A DNA stretch of 64,000 nt from Rugalucina vietnamica (GCA_964017185.1 OZ024880.1:40390329-40454328); one strand, 5' to 3'; positions 41,024 through 53,557 are shown, counted from the first letter of the stretch. Numbers and translations are program-made. Notes: generated from the letters alone by a model not told the origin.

Positions 41024-41160
41024 GGGCGAAACGACTCACCAAATAAGGGCGAAACGACTCACGGGCGAAACGACCCTGGGCGAAACGACCCAGGGCGAAA
41101 CGACTCACGGGCGAAACGACTCACGGGCGAAACAACTCACGGGCGAAACGACCCGGGACC
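41024..41160 (-). repeat. right GGGTCGTTTCGCCC array of the foldback element
   Basis: Eight units, read on the plus strand as GGGCGAAACGACTCAC-like, inverted relative to the left array. The terminal GGTCCC abuts the right TTAAAGATC. Confidence 0.85.
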
Positions 41161-41169
41161 TTAAAGATC

Positions 41170-41952
41170 CCTACACAGGTTCTATCCTCATGCATGTAGG
41201 CTAATCCTGCAAACACACCGGAGTGTACAATGTACACCTCCCAAGAAAAATCAGAAATTGATTGATGGGAGTAACAAGACAACAAAACAAAAACAAACAA
41301 ACCACCTTTTTGTCTTGTGCTCGACAGAGCACAGTACATAGTTTTGGCTTATAGCCAAATACTTCTTAGCCAGTCGAATTGACTCTTACAAGTAGCTAAG
41401 TTACATTCTCTTCTTTCTAATTGACTTCCGGCAAGGGGCACCTCGCAATCGGTGTCTCCTTGTTGTAGTACAATATGCTTCATTCTCTTCTATGGCGAGT
41501 TTCCAAACCAGAAGACTTCCATTTCTTTAGAAGATTTTTGACAGATTTTGTTGTATGTAAAAAATTTTAGAAGCGATTTAGCCAGTTGATATCGGTCAAT
41601 AAAACGAAGTTAATTAAATTTTTCCTTTGCAAGGAAAACCATACGGAATAACTTTCATTGACCATGTAGTTTCAAAGATGTTTTATTATCATGTAAATGT
41701 ATACTAAGCAAAATAAATTTAGCATTTTTTGATGTTACATATAATTTTGATCACCTCAGAGCAATTTTGGATATTTCTTTGATTTTAATTACAAGAACAG
41801 TGTCTAAGGCACATGATACGATGAATTTAAAAACGCCATCCTTTAAAGAGGCTTCTTGAACAACCAACAAATACAGAAAGGGTGTAGATACAAAATTCTC
41901 AACCATTGAACACAATGCAAACAGCTGACTTTTGTTTAGTCCATCAGGCCCA
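41170..41952. other. no recognisable feature
   Basis: Short imperfect palindromes (TGTGCTCGACAGAGCACA near 41318) but no coding frame or shared repeat. Confidence 0.5.
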
Positions 41953-42541
41953 CCCTTTTCAAAAAAAGGTACAAGTAGGCAAAGATCAGGAAAAGGCGCA
42001 ATCAGAAAAAAGATTCCCACTCCAAAAACCGAGGTGGGAAAAAACCAAACTAACAATCAGGTACTTATACCATGAAAAATATCGTAAGCCGAATGAGCAG
42101 CTATTTTCCCAATAGGTGGCCACTCAGTTACCTTAACTTAACTAAAAATATGAAAACATACATAAGGCGCCAACAGCACAAAAAAAAAATTATACACCAA
42201 AACATAAAACAAAAAGAACCACAACAGAAGTATCGACTTGGAACGATCAGTAACACAAAGTTACTGGCGGGCTTAAACCGGTTTTACATGGCCATAACCT
42301 CACCCTCAGCTTCTGCAGTGGTTCATAACATTTAGTTAGTTATTCGGTCCTCGTGGTGAATCTCTAACTAGTCAATGAATCATCAAGAACAAACAAATAA
42401 ATCATGATAAACATCATGATGAATCAAAAACCAGGACTCACAGACTAAGTAAGCTGCTCGACGATGGAGATCCCTGGGCGCCGAATAACCTACTAACTCC
42501 GGAGCAAAAGAAAAACACCAGTTGGACCCCGGTGGGCCAAG
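41953..42541 (-). repeat. uninterrupted Penelope-like element tail
   Basis: From GGTACAAGTAGGCAAAGATC to GGTGGGCCAAGCAAC. It is nearly identical to 48545-49110 and serves as the empty-site reference for the insertions at 961-5118. Its plus-strand right end is where the 5' truncation falls. Confidence 0.65.
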
Positions 42542-42570
42542 CAACCCCTCTTTATGAACGTTGTTGATTA

Positions 42571-45500
42571 TAGTGGAGCGGCTTAATGAGAAAATACTTC
42601 AGTTGATGATACAAGCATGAAATTTTCACCATATGTTCTTTACAGGACACATATTAAATTCTGATCCCTAGCCACTTGAAATTCCGCCATTTTCAAGATG
42701 GCCGCCAAAAAACAAAATGGCCGACAGTTGTGAAAGGAGTACATGTAGTAAATTGCTCATATCTTAGGTTTTTCATCATAGAACAACAATATTGATACCA
42801 AAATGAATTTAAATGAATGTTCTTTAAACTGAAGTTCCAATATGCAAATTACCTCATTTGCATATTTATGAATATTAATGAGATCTTACTTCTTTTGCTA
42901 AAATTTAGATTTTTTTTAGTAAATTGCTCATATCTTAGGTTCTTTTCATCATAGAACAACACTATTGATACCAAAATGAATTTAATTGATTGCTATTTGA
43001 AATAAAGTTCCAATATGCAAATTACCTCATTTGCATATTTATGAATATTTATGAGATCTTACTTTTTTGGCTAAAATTTAGAAAAAAAAAACACGTCTTA
43101 TTTTCTGAAGGATGTAAAATGTTAAATGAAATGAATATCTCTGGCTTTGATATTGCTAGACCATAAATTATCATAAATTAACAAAAGCTAATTAGCATGT
43201 TCATGAATATTCATTTTAAAGCATTTTAAGACTCTGTATTCCCTTATCTATCAGTTTAGTTTTAAAAATTCATACAGTTAATTGCTTAAAGCTTAGGTCC
43301 TGTTCATCATAGAACATCAGTATTGATACCAAAATGAAGCGTAATGATTGTTCTTTCCAGTAGAGTTCAAATATGCAAATTACTTCATTTGCATATTTAT
43401 GAATATTAAAAGGTCTTATTTTGTTGCCAAAAACTTGAAGAAAAAAAACAATAAATCACATCTCATTCATGTAAAATGTTAAATGAGATTGATAACTGTG
43501 GCTTTGATATTTCTACACAATAAAGAATCATAAATTAACAACAGCTAATTAGCATATTTATGAATATTCATTTTTAATACATCAAGACTGTATCAGTTTA
43601 GTTAAGAAAGTTCATTCTGTAAATTGTCTATAAATATCACTTTCATTGTAAAGTAAATGTCATTAATATATGTCATTGTACTTTCTTTCTAAGCTCGCAC
43701 GTGTTCACTGGCTAACTGAATATCAAAACGTATTAATCATATAAAAGCGCATGTTTGATCCCTATAGTGCATACCTATGCATATATTTAAACTAAAAATT
43801 GACAATTTATGTTTGTGGTGAGCTTCCCACGATTAAATTATTTCCCATCAATTATTTGCTTGCATCTACTAAGTCTATCGACTAATCATATCATCATCAT
43901 ATCTTTTTTATAGTCCGTTGTCCTCATCTGAGGGTTGGACTTGTTTGACAAGTCTCCTTCTGTTAAAAGTTGCAAAATCACAGCAATTCTCTTTGGCTCC
44001 ATGTTGCCAAATCTTAAGGGTCACTGAAGAGGCTTGAATAGCTGAAACCGCGGTATGGCCCATCACCTTTCTCACAAATATACTCACTGCTCTTAAAGGA
44101 TCTCAGTTTTATTTTTATTTGCTATTACTGCAGCTGGTGTTGTGCCGTGTGGCGGCCCTAAAAAGTCTCCCCGTACAGTATTCATAGTGCAGATTATATT
44201 TTCCTTTTGGTCCTTTGAGATCAGAGAGGGTATTTTGAGAAATCAGAAAATTATTATCGGTAAAGATTCATTTTCTAACCAACGTTTACTGCAATTGGCT
44301 CCATTTTGATTAAACAAGTCTTTATTATTGACTACCCTGTTAAAAGTTGCGAAATTACAGCAATTCTCTTTGGCTCCATGTTGCCAATTCTAAAGGGTCA
44401 CTGAAGAGGCTTGAATAGGTGAAACCGCAGTATCTCACAAATATACTCACTGCTCTTAAAGGATCCTGGTTTAATTTTTATTCTTAGACGACCTCTCCGC
44501 TCTGAGCGATTCTACGGATCGGCAGTATCCAGTCTAACCTTCTTTTAGTCGTCCAACAACACTTCATCCCATGATTTCCTTAGCTTGCCGGATCTATTCT
44601 GATCAACTACATTTAGATTGCATACTAGAGAAATAAAGCCTTTAATGTGCTCTACATGTCCATACCATCTCTTCTACACTACATCTATATCCTGAGAGAT
44701 GGGAGTCTGAGCTTACTTCATCTTTCGCCTTGAAATTACAGATCCAGCACATCATTGCACGGTCACTGCGCTTCAGACGACAAAGTGTAGCCAGTCATTG
44801 CCCATGTTTCTGCTGCACGTGACAGTACATATGTTGAATACACTTGACCTCTGGTCAAACGTGGCAGATTGCAATTGGTGTGGAGAGGGAGTAGTTGGCG
44901 GAATTTGCCCTAAGCCGATTTGCAGTTCGTGACTGCAGCCAGTTCACAACCTCCGCCAGCAGAAAGCATGTCTCCCTGGTATGAAACTCTGGTATAGCCT
45001 CATTTTTTCGCCATCGACTAGAACTTCCTTCACTAGCCTTCCATCTATGGGACGTGCCTTTCCTAGGCAGCCAGCACAGCTGTAATCAGGATCACGGCGC
45101 AATGAGCCTTTGATTCCATTGCATTTCTTGTGGATCCAGGACAAGCATCCACCACAGAAGATGGCATTTCTTCCTACACCTGTTTGACAGACGCCACATG
45201 GATTCTATCCAGATTTTGTTTTCAAAAGGTTCAGATTGAAGACAGAGACCATGATCTTTGTCATCCCCATGTTCAATCAAAGAACTTTCCTATCAATCTC
45301 TGCATTCCAAGTCTTACAGGTTGTTCTTCCATGGACTCGACAGTGTCATATCATAAATCATCTGCATACAGCAGAACCCAAGGGCAGCCTGTGCAGAACT
45401 CCCTGGATATAGCACAATAATGAAGAGTAGTTGGCTAAGGACAAAGCCCTAATGAACACCTTTTTTGACACCAAACTCCTCACTGTATCCACTGCCCTCT

Positions 45501-46960
45501 CTTACCTCATGTATACTCTTATACATGGACTGGACCAGACACACTAGTCATTCGTCAATTCTTAGTTTCGCATTGGCCACCAGATTACATCCCTCAGGAA
45601 TCGATCAATTGCTTTCAGATCAACAACAGCCATGTAGATGTGCTTGTTAGTGTCCAAGTGCTTCTCTTGTATTTGATAAACACATCAATCAGTTAAATAA
45701 AAAAAATCATAATTTATAATTGCCAGTACGGCTCATTTCAAGCCAGAATGGGCGAGAACATACTTGCAAGTTCTTAGCTAATTGTTTTCTCCAAATACAC
45801 ATGGTCACAGTAGTCTAACCCGGACCTCATATTAAGTCATATGCCAGAAAACCATTCCAGGGTGTACTTTTTTAATTTATCGCCAAGATAGTCTCAACGA
45901 TGAGACCAAGCAGAAAATAGTAACTGGTGTATACCGAAAAGTAATTGGTAACTGCAGACCTCCAAAATCATGGAACAACTTCATCAAATGTGATGAAAAC
46001 AAAACGGAAATATTTGGGTTTCTTGTAGATAAATTTATTCTTGCGCAGAATTATGCACAAGTTACAGTGACAAAAAGGAATGATGTTGTTTGCAATGTAG
46101 AAATTAAATCCTTTAAGACTTAGCTCCCACTTTTTGAAGGAAAGCACAATGGCATAGATCTTATATTAATGACATTTATTTTACAATAAAAGTGATATTT
46201 ATAGACAATCTACACCATGGACATTTTACATCGTCCAGTGAATAAGATTTGTTTTTTTAGGTTTTAGCAAAACAAAAACCTCATTTATATACATATATAT
46301 GTAAATGAGGTAATTTGCATTTTTGAACTTTATTTGAAATAACAATCATTTAGCTTCATTTTGGTATCAATATTGTTGTTCTATTATGAGCAGGACCAAA
46401 GATATTAGCAATTTACTGTATGAACTTTCTAAACCAAACTGATAGGTAAGGACATACAAAGTCTTGAGATATTCTAAAATGAATATTCATGAACATGCTA
46501 ATTAGCTTATGTCAATTTATGATAATTTATGGTCTAGTAATATCAAAGCCACAGTGATCCACCTCATTTAACATTTTACATCGTTCAGAAAATAAGAATT
46601 TTTTTTCCTCTCAATTTTTAGCAAAAAAAAGTAATATCTAATTAATATTCATAAATATGCAAATTAGGTAATTTGCATATTGGAATTTTATTTGAAAGAA
46701 CAATCATTTAGCTTCATTTTGTTATCAATATTGTTGTGTCTATGATGAAAAGAACTAAGATATGAGCAATTTACTACTTATACACCTTTCACAACTGTTG
46801 GCCATTTTGTTTTTGGCGGCCATCTTGAAAATGGCGGAATTTCAAGTGGCTAGGGATCAGAATTTGATGTGTGTCCTGTAAAGAACATATGGTGAAAATT
46901 TCATGCTTGTATCATCAACTGAAGTATTTCCTCAAAATCTCTCACTAAGCCGCTCCACTA
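42571..46960. mobile_element. 4.4-kb element with ~800-bp inverted repeats
   Basis: Ends TAGTGGAGCGGCTTA and the complement. TTA flanks both ends (42568-42570, 46961-46963), though TA with GTGGAGCGG ends is equally readable. The arms, about 42571-43640 and 46150-46960, hold tandem blocks each with ATGCAAATTACCTCATTTGC followed by ATATTTATGAATATT. TTA duplications suggest PIF/Harbinger, TA suggests Tc1/mariner; no transposase is present. The middle is a dead LINE. Confidence 0.65.
43940..45700 (-). pseudogene. decayed LINE RT fragment with duplicated 3' region
   Basis: Minus-strand pieces in different frames, in RT order: YMAVVDLKAIDRF near 45620, a YADD-like CR*FMI near 45370, NMGMTKIMVSVFNL near 45250, WIHKKCNGIKG with CAGCLGKARPIDGR near 45060, HQLQSATFDQRSSVF near 44860, and RAMMCWICNFKAKDEVSSD near 44740. 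An approximately 110-bp 3' stretch (ACAGCAATTCTCTTTGGCTC) occurs twice, at about 43980 and 44355. Many stops and shifts; inactive. Confidence 0.6.
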
Positions 46961-46963
46961 TTA

Positions 46964-47304
46964 TGTGACAAGTTAGATTGGGCTTTTTCGGTACACACTT
47001 TACCTGCCAAAAAACGACGTCAACGCGCCGTCAATAGGTCGAAATTGCCTTAATTTCGGGTAACTTGGTTTCCATTGATTTTATAAAAACAAAACAAGAC
47101 AAACTAAGCACAATGCAGCCAATACCGTGGTCAGTAACACTTGAAAAATTCAGAGCCATAACGAGACAACGCTGACGTTAAACTCTTTATTTAAGCTCGC
47201 GTTATAAAGCCAAGATTGGGTATTTGGCAAACTCTCTTTATTTTAGCAAATCGGTATGCATCAGACATTTCAACTCATTGCCGATTTTCGGGAAATTCTA
47301 GCTA
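46964..47304. other. no recognisable feature
   Basis: Low-complexity AT-rich sequence between two elements. Confidence 0.5.
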
Positions 47305-48245
47305 CGAGGATGATCCAATAATGATTGAGACTTTTCTCTTGTTTTATAAACCTTGTTGACTGGCTCAAGTTAACTAATTTCGTTCACTAGATACACATTC
47401 GATCTTTCTGCGGAGCGTGTTTTATCAAATTTGCTCATCAACTTTGGTTGCTATGGTTATTTAAGAACCACTCGTGCAGTATCTATGGCCACCATTTGCC
47501 CATTCGAACAAACATAGTCTATATAAATCTAGCTATGTCACAAACTTTAAAAACGGTATCTTATAATAATTGAGTATTGCCTGTGTTAACATTCATCTCT
47601 GAAATAATTTGCTTCGGTCAATTCGAGTTTTGCTCTAGTGCTCGAGACGTGGTTGCCTAGCAACCATTTTCCTCTATGAATTCTGGCTTATAGCATTTTC
47701 CAAATTCTATCGTTGCTAGGCAACATAAAACAAAAGGGCTAAGTGTCCCTTTTGAAATTCAAGTGAAATATTTATCCCATAATTGATCAGTTCTAGGTTA
47801 AAATCAATTAATTGTGTCATGTCTTCTCAGGTTATAAGATATTTCTCTCCCCTACCCCCGAAATCATTGATTTTTTTCGCAACTAAAACACAGCTTTTTT
47901 CGCAAAAATGCTCAACCTACTTGAATTATCAGCTGTATGTAAATGATATTTGCAGAGCATAAAGGTATTTATAAACGCTATAAATAACAGTGTGCCATGA
48001 TTGGAATTTTTATCACCAGTTACCATGGCAACCCGTTTTATAAGCATTGGTACCACGTGGCCAAGGACAGTTGACTCGCATTCTCTCGTTGCTAAGCAAC
48101 AGAAGGCATTTGTCTTAGTGTGAATTTTAACCAGTGTCTCGTGTGCACAATACATTGAGCAATGCTAACAAGATATTCACAATAAGCCAAGTTTATTTAC
48201 ATAGGAATAATTCAAAAAGTCTCAATCATTATTGGATCATCCTCG
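47305..48245. mobile_element. mariner-like MITE with X-box-like palindromes
   Basis: A 941-bp element with perfect inverted ends of about 30 bp starting CGAGGATGATCCAATAATGA and TA at both flanks (47303-47304, 48246-48247). No transposase. It carries GTTGCC/GGCAAC-type palindromes at 47447-47460 (weak), 47652-47664, 47712-47724, 48019-48032 and 48088-48100, matching the RFX X-box pattern. Confidence 0.75.
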
Positions 48246-48532
48246 TAGAAATGTAACTGTAAGGCGATAACGTAGGAGCAAAAGAAAAACACGTCGAATT
48301 CAAAAACTTACGATCTTAATTTCTCGGCTTTCTCTTTTGTTTCCAAACGTTTTAAATGGTTCCCTTTGTTTTGACGACTAAAGCGTTGCTTAAGCATGAT
48401 TTTGGTTTCCCACTTTAAGCAGACCTGCAAGTTTTGATCATGTGTCTTAAATTGTAACGTCACGTCAATATCACCGTAAGGTTTGATTTTTTCGAAATGA
48501 CAATTCAGACAATTCCTCCAGCACATTCTTCA
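48246..48532. other. no recognised feature
   Basis: A 72-aa minus-strand frame (48308-48526) is lysine-rich with no recognised motif. Confidence 0.4.
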
Positions 48533-50520
48533 AGGTACAAGTAGGCAAAGATCAGGAAAAGGCGCAGTCAGAAAGAGATTCCCACTCCAAAAACCGAGGT
48601 GGGAAAAAACCAAACTAACAATCAGGCACTTATACCATGAAACATATCGTAAGCCGAATGAGCAGCTATTTTCCCAATAGGTGGCCACTCAGTTACCTTA
48701 ACTTAATTAAAAACATGAAAACATACATAAGGCGCCAACAGCACAAAAAAATCTCAAACACCAAGACATAAAACAAAAAGAACCACCACAGAAGTATCGC
48801 CTTGGAACGATCAGTAACACAAAGTTACTGGCGAGCTTAAACCGGTTTTACAGGATCCTAACCTCACCCTCAGCTTCTGCAGTGGTTCATAACATTTAGT
48901 TAGTTCTTCGGTCCTCGTGGTGAATCTCTAACTAGTCAATGAATCATCAAGAACAAACAAATAAATCATGATAAACATCCTGATGAATCAAAAACCAGGA
49001 CTCACAGATTGAGTAAGCTGCCCGACGATGGAGATCCCTGGGCGCCGAATAACCTACTAACTCCGGAGCAAAAGAAAAACACCATTTGAACCCCGGTGGG
49101 CCAAGCAACAGACAAGAAGCTCCGGTCCCAACCAACTAAAATGAATAGCTTTAAGTCGGGGCCATCATAGGGTCTGACGCCCGATCCACCGGCGTGCAAT
49201 TAAAGAAGGCAGCATAGTTATCAACCATGATTGGGTTAAAAACTAAGCATGCAGACTGTCGCATAACATTCAAGTTATAACCTATACGTCTGTAACGTGT
49301 TATGATTTTTCTGAACTGAAAAGAAAAATCATTAATTCATATAACTTTCTTAAATTTGTAAACTAAGTCACCATAAAATTCAGGTTCCGAAAGGCCCTCA
49401 ATTAAAAGCGTCTTTAATCCAACATTATATTTGGAAATCAATTCATGGTGTCTTCGATAAAATTTAGAAAAGGTTTTTCGAAGTTTATGATACCGATAGC
49501 CCTGTTGGAGAAGTTTTGCCGTTAAACATTTATTTCGAGCGTTGAAGTCTGTAACATGATTGCAGACTCTAGCAAACCTAATAAGTTGCGAAATGTAAAC
49601 ACCATAAGAAGCACGACGAGGAACGTCACCATCCAAGAAAGGAAAATTTACTATATCAAAATCAAAGTCATCGCGCTTATCATAAATTTTAGAAGAAACA
49701 AATTCATTTGCAACAGAAAGATGTAGATCTAAAAAGGGGGCTTCGGTATCTGAGATATTGGCTTTGTTCAACTGAATTCAGGTGGATAAATTTGATTGAC
49801 CATACCTTCAAAATAAGGGTTGTCAATGTTCAAAAGGTCATCGAGGTACCTAGATGTGGAATTAAAAGCCTCGATAACACCAGATTGATTATCATGGTTA
49901 AGAGAATCCATGAAATCTCTTTCGTAGCAGTATAACAATAAATCAACTACGAGAGGTGCGCAATTTGTACCCATCGGAATTCCAACTATTTGTCTGTATA
50001 ACTTGGTCACAAATCTAATATAAATATTATCAAGGAGATAGGACAAGGCGTCGCACACATTCTGACATGACCAAAGTGTATACCGACTTTGGTCAGAGGA
50101 AGTGAAAAAAGCCTTTCTGTCATTACATGCCAAATAAAGTGAACCATATAGTTTTTAATGCTCTTTTGAAGGTCCACTCTATCAAATCCAGAAGTTTTTC
50201 TTTTATTAGATTATGTGGTAATGCTGTATACAGAGTAGACAAATCATACGTGGACAAGCTTGTCGCACGGAACCCTCTACTCTTCAATTTACTGAGCACC
50301 TCACCAGAATTTTTTATTGACCAAAACCAATATTTATTTGAAGTTTCATACACTGTCTCACTGTAAAACATGAGATTTGATAGCAGTAAGACAGGAAGTT
50401 AATAATTTAGAAAGTTCAGTGGTAGTACAAGAGCTAGAATTTGCAATAAATCTAGCTTTGTATGGTCTTTTGTGAAGCTTAGGTAACCAATACATCGTAC
50501 ATCTGCTTGTCAACAACCAG
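48533..50520 (-). mobile_element. Penelope-like retroelement, 5'-truncated
   Basis: On the minus strand: RT remnant (50520-49337), then 3' sequence to about 48545. The 48545-49110 part is the repeat seen at 874-5225, 6330-6435 and 41953-42541. The 5' side is cut off by the plus-strand LINE starting near 50520. No endonuclease domain remains. Confidence 0.55.
49337..50520 (-). pseudogene. Penelope-like reverse transcriptase, frameshifted
   Basis: Four overlapping frames in order: MYWLPKLHKRPYKARFIANS; LSTYDLSTLYTALPHN (motif A); GIPMGTNCAPL with LYCYERDF (motif B) and RYLDD (motif C); then KIYDKRDDFDFDIVNFPF, YGVYISQLIRFARVC and YRYHKLRKTFSKFYRRH. Frame changes fall near 50365, 50128 and 49770, so no intact protein is made. 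The PMG...P and RYLDD motifs and the absence of LTR features favour a Penelope-like RT; the subgroup is uncertain. Confidence 0.6.
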
Positions 50521-52760
50521 AGGAAATCGTCCAATGCACAATTACACAGTCTGAATGTGAATGGTAAAGTATGCGAGACGGATGAAGACATACGGGAGGG
50601 ATGGGCGACCCATTTTCAAAAACTGGCCACACCATTGGAAAGTGAATGCTTTGATGAAGACTACAAAGAGTTGGTGGACCTTGATGTCAGTGTAATAACA
50701 AAGTTATGCGAAACAGAGGACAGACCAGTTTTTCCCGTAAATGAGAAAGAAGTAGTGGCGGCGTTGAGAAAGCTAAAGAATAACAAAGCAGTTGATGTCA
50801 TGGGCTTAACAGCTTAACAGTTCAAACTGGGAGGATGCAATTTGGTAGAATTTTTGACAGCTTTTCTCAACTACTTGATTAATGCAAAGAAAGTGTCTGC
50901 CGTGTTGAAGGAGGGAACTTTGACTCCAATCTTCAAGAAGGGGGATACTTCTGATCCAGGAAACTATCGGGGTATAACCGTTACACCAGACCTTTTAAAA
51001 GTTTTGGAACATATCTTAAACACCAGACACAACGAGATCTTCCTAAGTACACAATCAAGACTCCAGCGTGGATTTACAGAAGGGTGTTCCTCCATTAATA
51101 CTGCGGTTATATTGTCGGAGTGTATCTTGGAATCATCATCAAATAAACAAGACCTATGGCTCACCACTCTGGATACACAGAAGGCGTTTGATGTCGTGGA
51201 CCATAATTCTCTCCTACGGCGGATGTATCTAGACGGTATCCATGGGGACGATTGGCTCCTTGTTAAAGATCTCTATACTGACTGCTCATCAAGGATCAAG
51301 TGGGCTGGAGGTTTATCACATCCTATCAACATCAAACAAGGTGTCCGTCAAGGGGGTGTCCTTTCAACTAGTCATTATAAGAGATACAACAATCCGCTAT
51401 TACTTCAACTAGAAGAGAGATATTCTAGATCTGGAGTAAAGATAGGATCAGTCAGCATTCCTCATGTTACTGTCGCAGATGATTTAGCCCTCCTGTCTTC
51501 ATTGTTGGCAGAAATGCAAGTAATGGTATGGGACGTCGAAGGCAATGCAGGGAGAGAAAGATTCTTCGTCAACCCATCCAAGAGCCATACACTCAAATAT
51601 CCAGCAACTAAAAAGAAGGAATGTGAAGGAGACATATACATGTATAACGACAGAATAAAAGACAGCACAAGTGCCACACACCTTGGGATAACCCGGAACA
51701 TCAACGGAAAGCCCAATATTGAAGAAAAGATAAATTTAGGAAGGAAGACAGCCTATTCTGTAATGGGAGCGGGTTTTCATGGGGGAGGGGGGTTGAAACC
51801 ATCTCAAAATGGGTTTATCTGGTCTACCTTTGTGGTTCCGAGGTTGCTCTATGGTCTTGAGGCATTATTACACACAAAAAAGATATTGAGTGTCTTGAAA
51901 GGTTTCAGAGACAGTGTCTTAAACAAATTCAAGGTCTTCCTGATAAGACAGCAAATACAATTTGTTTAGCCCTTTTGGGGATTTTGCCCCTAGAAGCGGT
52001 CTTACATAAAAATGCCCTGACTACCTTTGTTAACATGATAAGACATAAAGGTACAATTGAAAATGACATAGCTTTAAGGCAAATAGTAATGAAAGATGTA
52101 AATGATAAGAGTTGGTTTATGGTACTAAGGAGCATTTTAGATTTGCATAATCTTCCATCCATATTTCAATTATTAACTGATACTCCCTCAAAAAATGAAT
52201 GGAAAAGAACTATGAATAAGGCAATAAATGAGGCTATTGAATCTGGGTGGGAAGGGGACATTAGAAGTAAAACATCACTGAAGTACATAAACACTGACAC
52301 CCTCAAAGTTGGCAAGTGTCATCATGTCTGGTCTACAGTTCGGAGCAGTATCCATGACAGTAGAAGGGCTCAATTGAAATGTAGATTGCTAACAGGAACA
52401 TATATTCTACAGGGAAACAGAGCAGCCTTTAATCAATATCAAGTGGACCCAACGTGTAGATTATGTTCAGTATCTCCAGAGACTAGGCAGCATTTTACTA
52501 GTGAATGTTCTTTTCTGAACCCAGAAAGATCAGCTTTCATAGAGAAACTTCTGGAAAACCCGGCTTTACAACATATTCCCAGCTCGCAGTTTCAAAACCC
52601 TGAGCTTGTGACGCAATTAACTTTGGACGCTTCGGTAGTGTTAGACAAAGAAAAGGTTGATAAGGACTCATGGGGGTTGCTTGAACTTCAAACTAGGAAA
52701 TTTATTCATAAAATACACCACAAGAGACTCTCTGAGTTAAAAAGACTGGCAGTATTCTGA
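50520..52760 (+). pseudogene. LINE reverse transcriptase, one stop and one frameshift
   Basis: Encodes GKVCETDEDIREGW, LRKLKNNKAVDVMGLTA, then a TAA at 50815-50817 where GAA (Glu) is expected, GTLTPIFKKGDTSDPGNYRG, TLDTQKAFDVVDHN, GVRQGGVLST, and VADD near 51475. A frame change in the A-run near 51875-51880 restores ERFQRQCLKQIQGLPDKTAN and leads into 51975-52760, with knuckle C-RL-C...H-FTSE-C. Few lesions, so a fairly young copy. It fits the same broad APE-LINE superset as the LINE at 29830-39566, but another family. Confidence 0.75.
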
Positions 52761-52850
52761 GCGACATGAAAAGACAGTTAAATGTACAGTTGTGCACCTG
52801 AAGAACATTGTAAATAAAAACAATCCACCAGTGTAAATAGAGCTCATGCT
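50520..52850 (+). mobile_element. 5'-truncated LINE, RT domain to 3' end
   Basis: It starts within the pre-RT linker and runs through the RT and a C-terminal zinc knuckle. The endonuclease is missing. The 3' end is uncertain (about 52830, TAAATAAAAACAATCC). Confidence 0.65.
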
Positions 52851-53434
52851 TTTATAAACTCGATCAAAGAAAAATTCCCCTTTTCCGTCGACAGACGGTT
52901 CTCCGAAAAGTCAGCGGAGGAGATTTACTTACTACAGAACAGAATGGCGCCGGTGTACCATTGGGTGCACACTAATCGGTGGGATCCTATATTAAATTAC
53001 CCGGGATCCATGGAGGTATTGCCGTGTCGTCATCAATATCACAAGTATTACTTATCAAATTTTTATGAGTTGGGTATCATATTAAAAGTAAAGCTCTGAT
53101 CTAAAATATGACATAAGAAAAAATCGAATAAAATAAGATTTTATATGTTATTTTTGCGTTTGAAATTTACGGGATCGCTGAAAACCGCATCTGGGATCCA
53201 GTGGGTAGTGATACGTCTATATTTTATCTCAATTATCATTTACTTACTGGAGATAGACGTCAAGCTAGGCATTTCTACTTAGCTAAGCAATTCTGCTTCT
53301 TAGACGCCGACTGTCTAGTGGTGGGGGAAAGCCAGGGCAGTTCTCGACGTTCGGTCAGGATATACCCTGTGAAACCACCGCGCCCGGAAGGTGACAGTCA
53401 AACCATTGGTACATACCGATGCAGGAACCATTGA
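52851..53434. other. no coding feature; scattered GGGATCC phrases
   Basis: CGGTGGGATCC, CCCGGGATCC and CTGGGATCC occur at 52978-53200 but do not form a clear element. Confidence 0.4.
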
Positions 53435-53556
53435 TAGTTTTTTTTTCAATAATTGATAATTTTTACTGGCGTCGCCAGTGGGATTCGAACCTGCACGGCA
53501 GATGTACATAGCTAGTCAGAAGCCAAACACGCTACCGACTGAGCTATCCGGGCGTT
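53435..53556 (-). repeat. tRNA-derived SINE head with A-rich tail
   Basis: Reverse complement reads GCCCGGATAGCTCAGTCGGT (tRNA-Lys-like 5' half and A box) and GGTTCGAATCC (B box), then an A9 run near 53436-53444. The 3' acceptor strand does not pair with GCCCGGA, so it is not a functional tRNA. It abuts the LINE fragment at 53558. Confidence 0.6.
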
Positions 53557-53557
53557 G

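Larger units (their letters stand above)
29531..41160. mobile_element. 11.6-kb foldback element enclosing a complete LINE
   Basis: Flanked by TTAAAGATC at 29522-29530 and 41161-41169 (9-bp duplication). Inverted terminal arrays of GGGTCGTTTCGCCC lie at 29537-29679 (eight units) and 41024-41157 (eight units, reverse complement); the outermost bases differ slightly (GAATCC against GGTCCC). The original element is 29531-29830 plus about 39567-41160, with (ATT)n, (TAGG)n, (GGAA)n and (GATA)n tracts, and carries no transposase that I can see. A LINE fills the middle. Tandem-array arms and 9-bp duplications are known from Drosophila FB elements, mobilised by a MULE-type transposase; kinship here is inference. 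Confidence 0.75.

Noticed and set aside
45130..45650. Plus-strand frames of 96 and 61 aa
   Set aside because: Antisense shadows of the decayed minus-strand LINE RT.
49337..50591. Retroviral or LTR-element pol
   Set aside because: The RT motifs lack protease, RNase H and integrase neighbours and no LTRs are present; the PMG...P/RYLDD pattern is closer to Penelope-like RTs.
53465..53556. Possible functional tRNA gene on the minus strand
   Set aside because: A and B boxes are present but the acceptor stem does not close and the anticodon arm is not convincing; a SINE head fits better. The same applies to 56303-56380 and 60220-60310.
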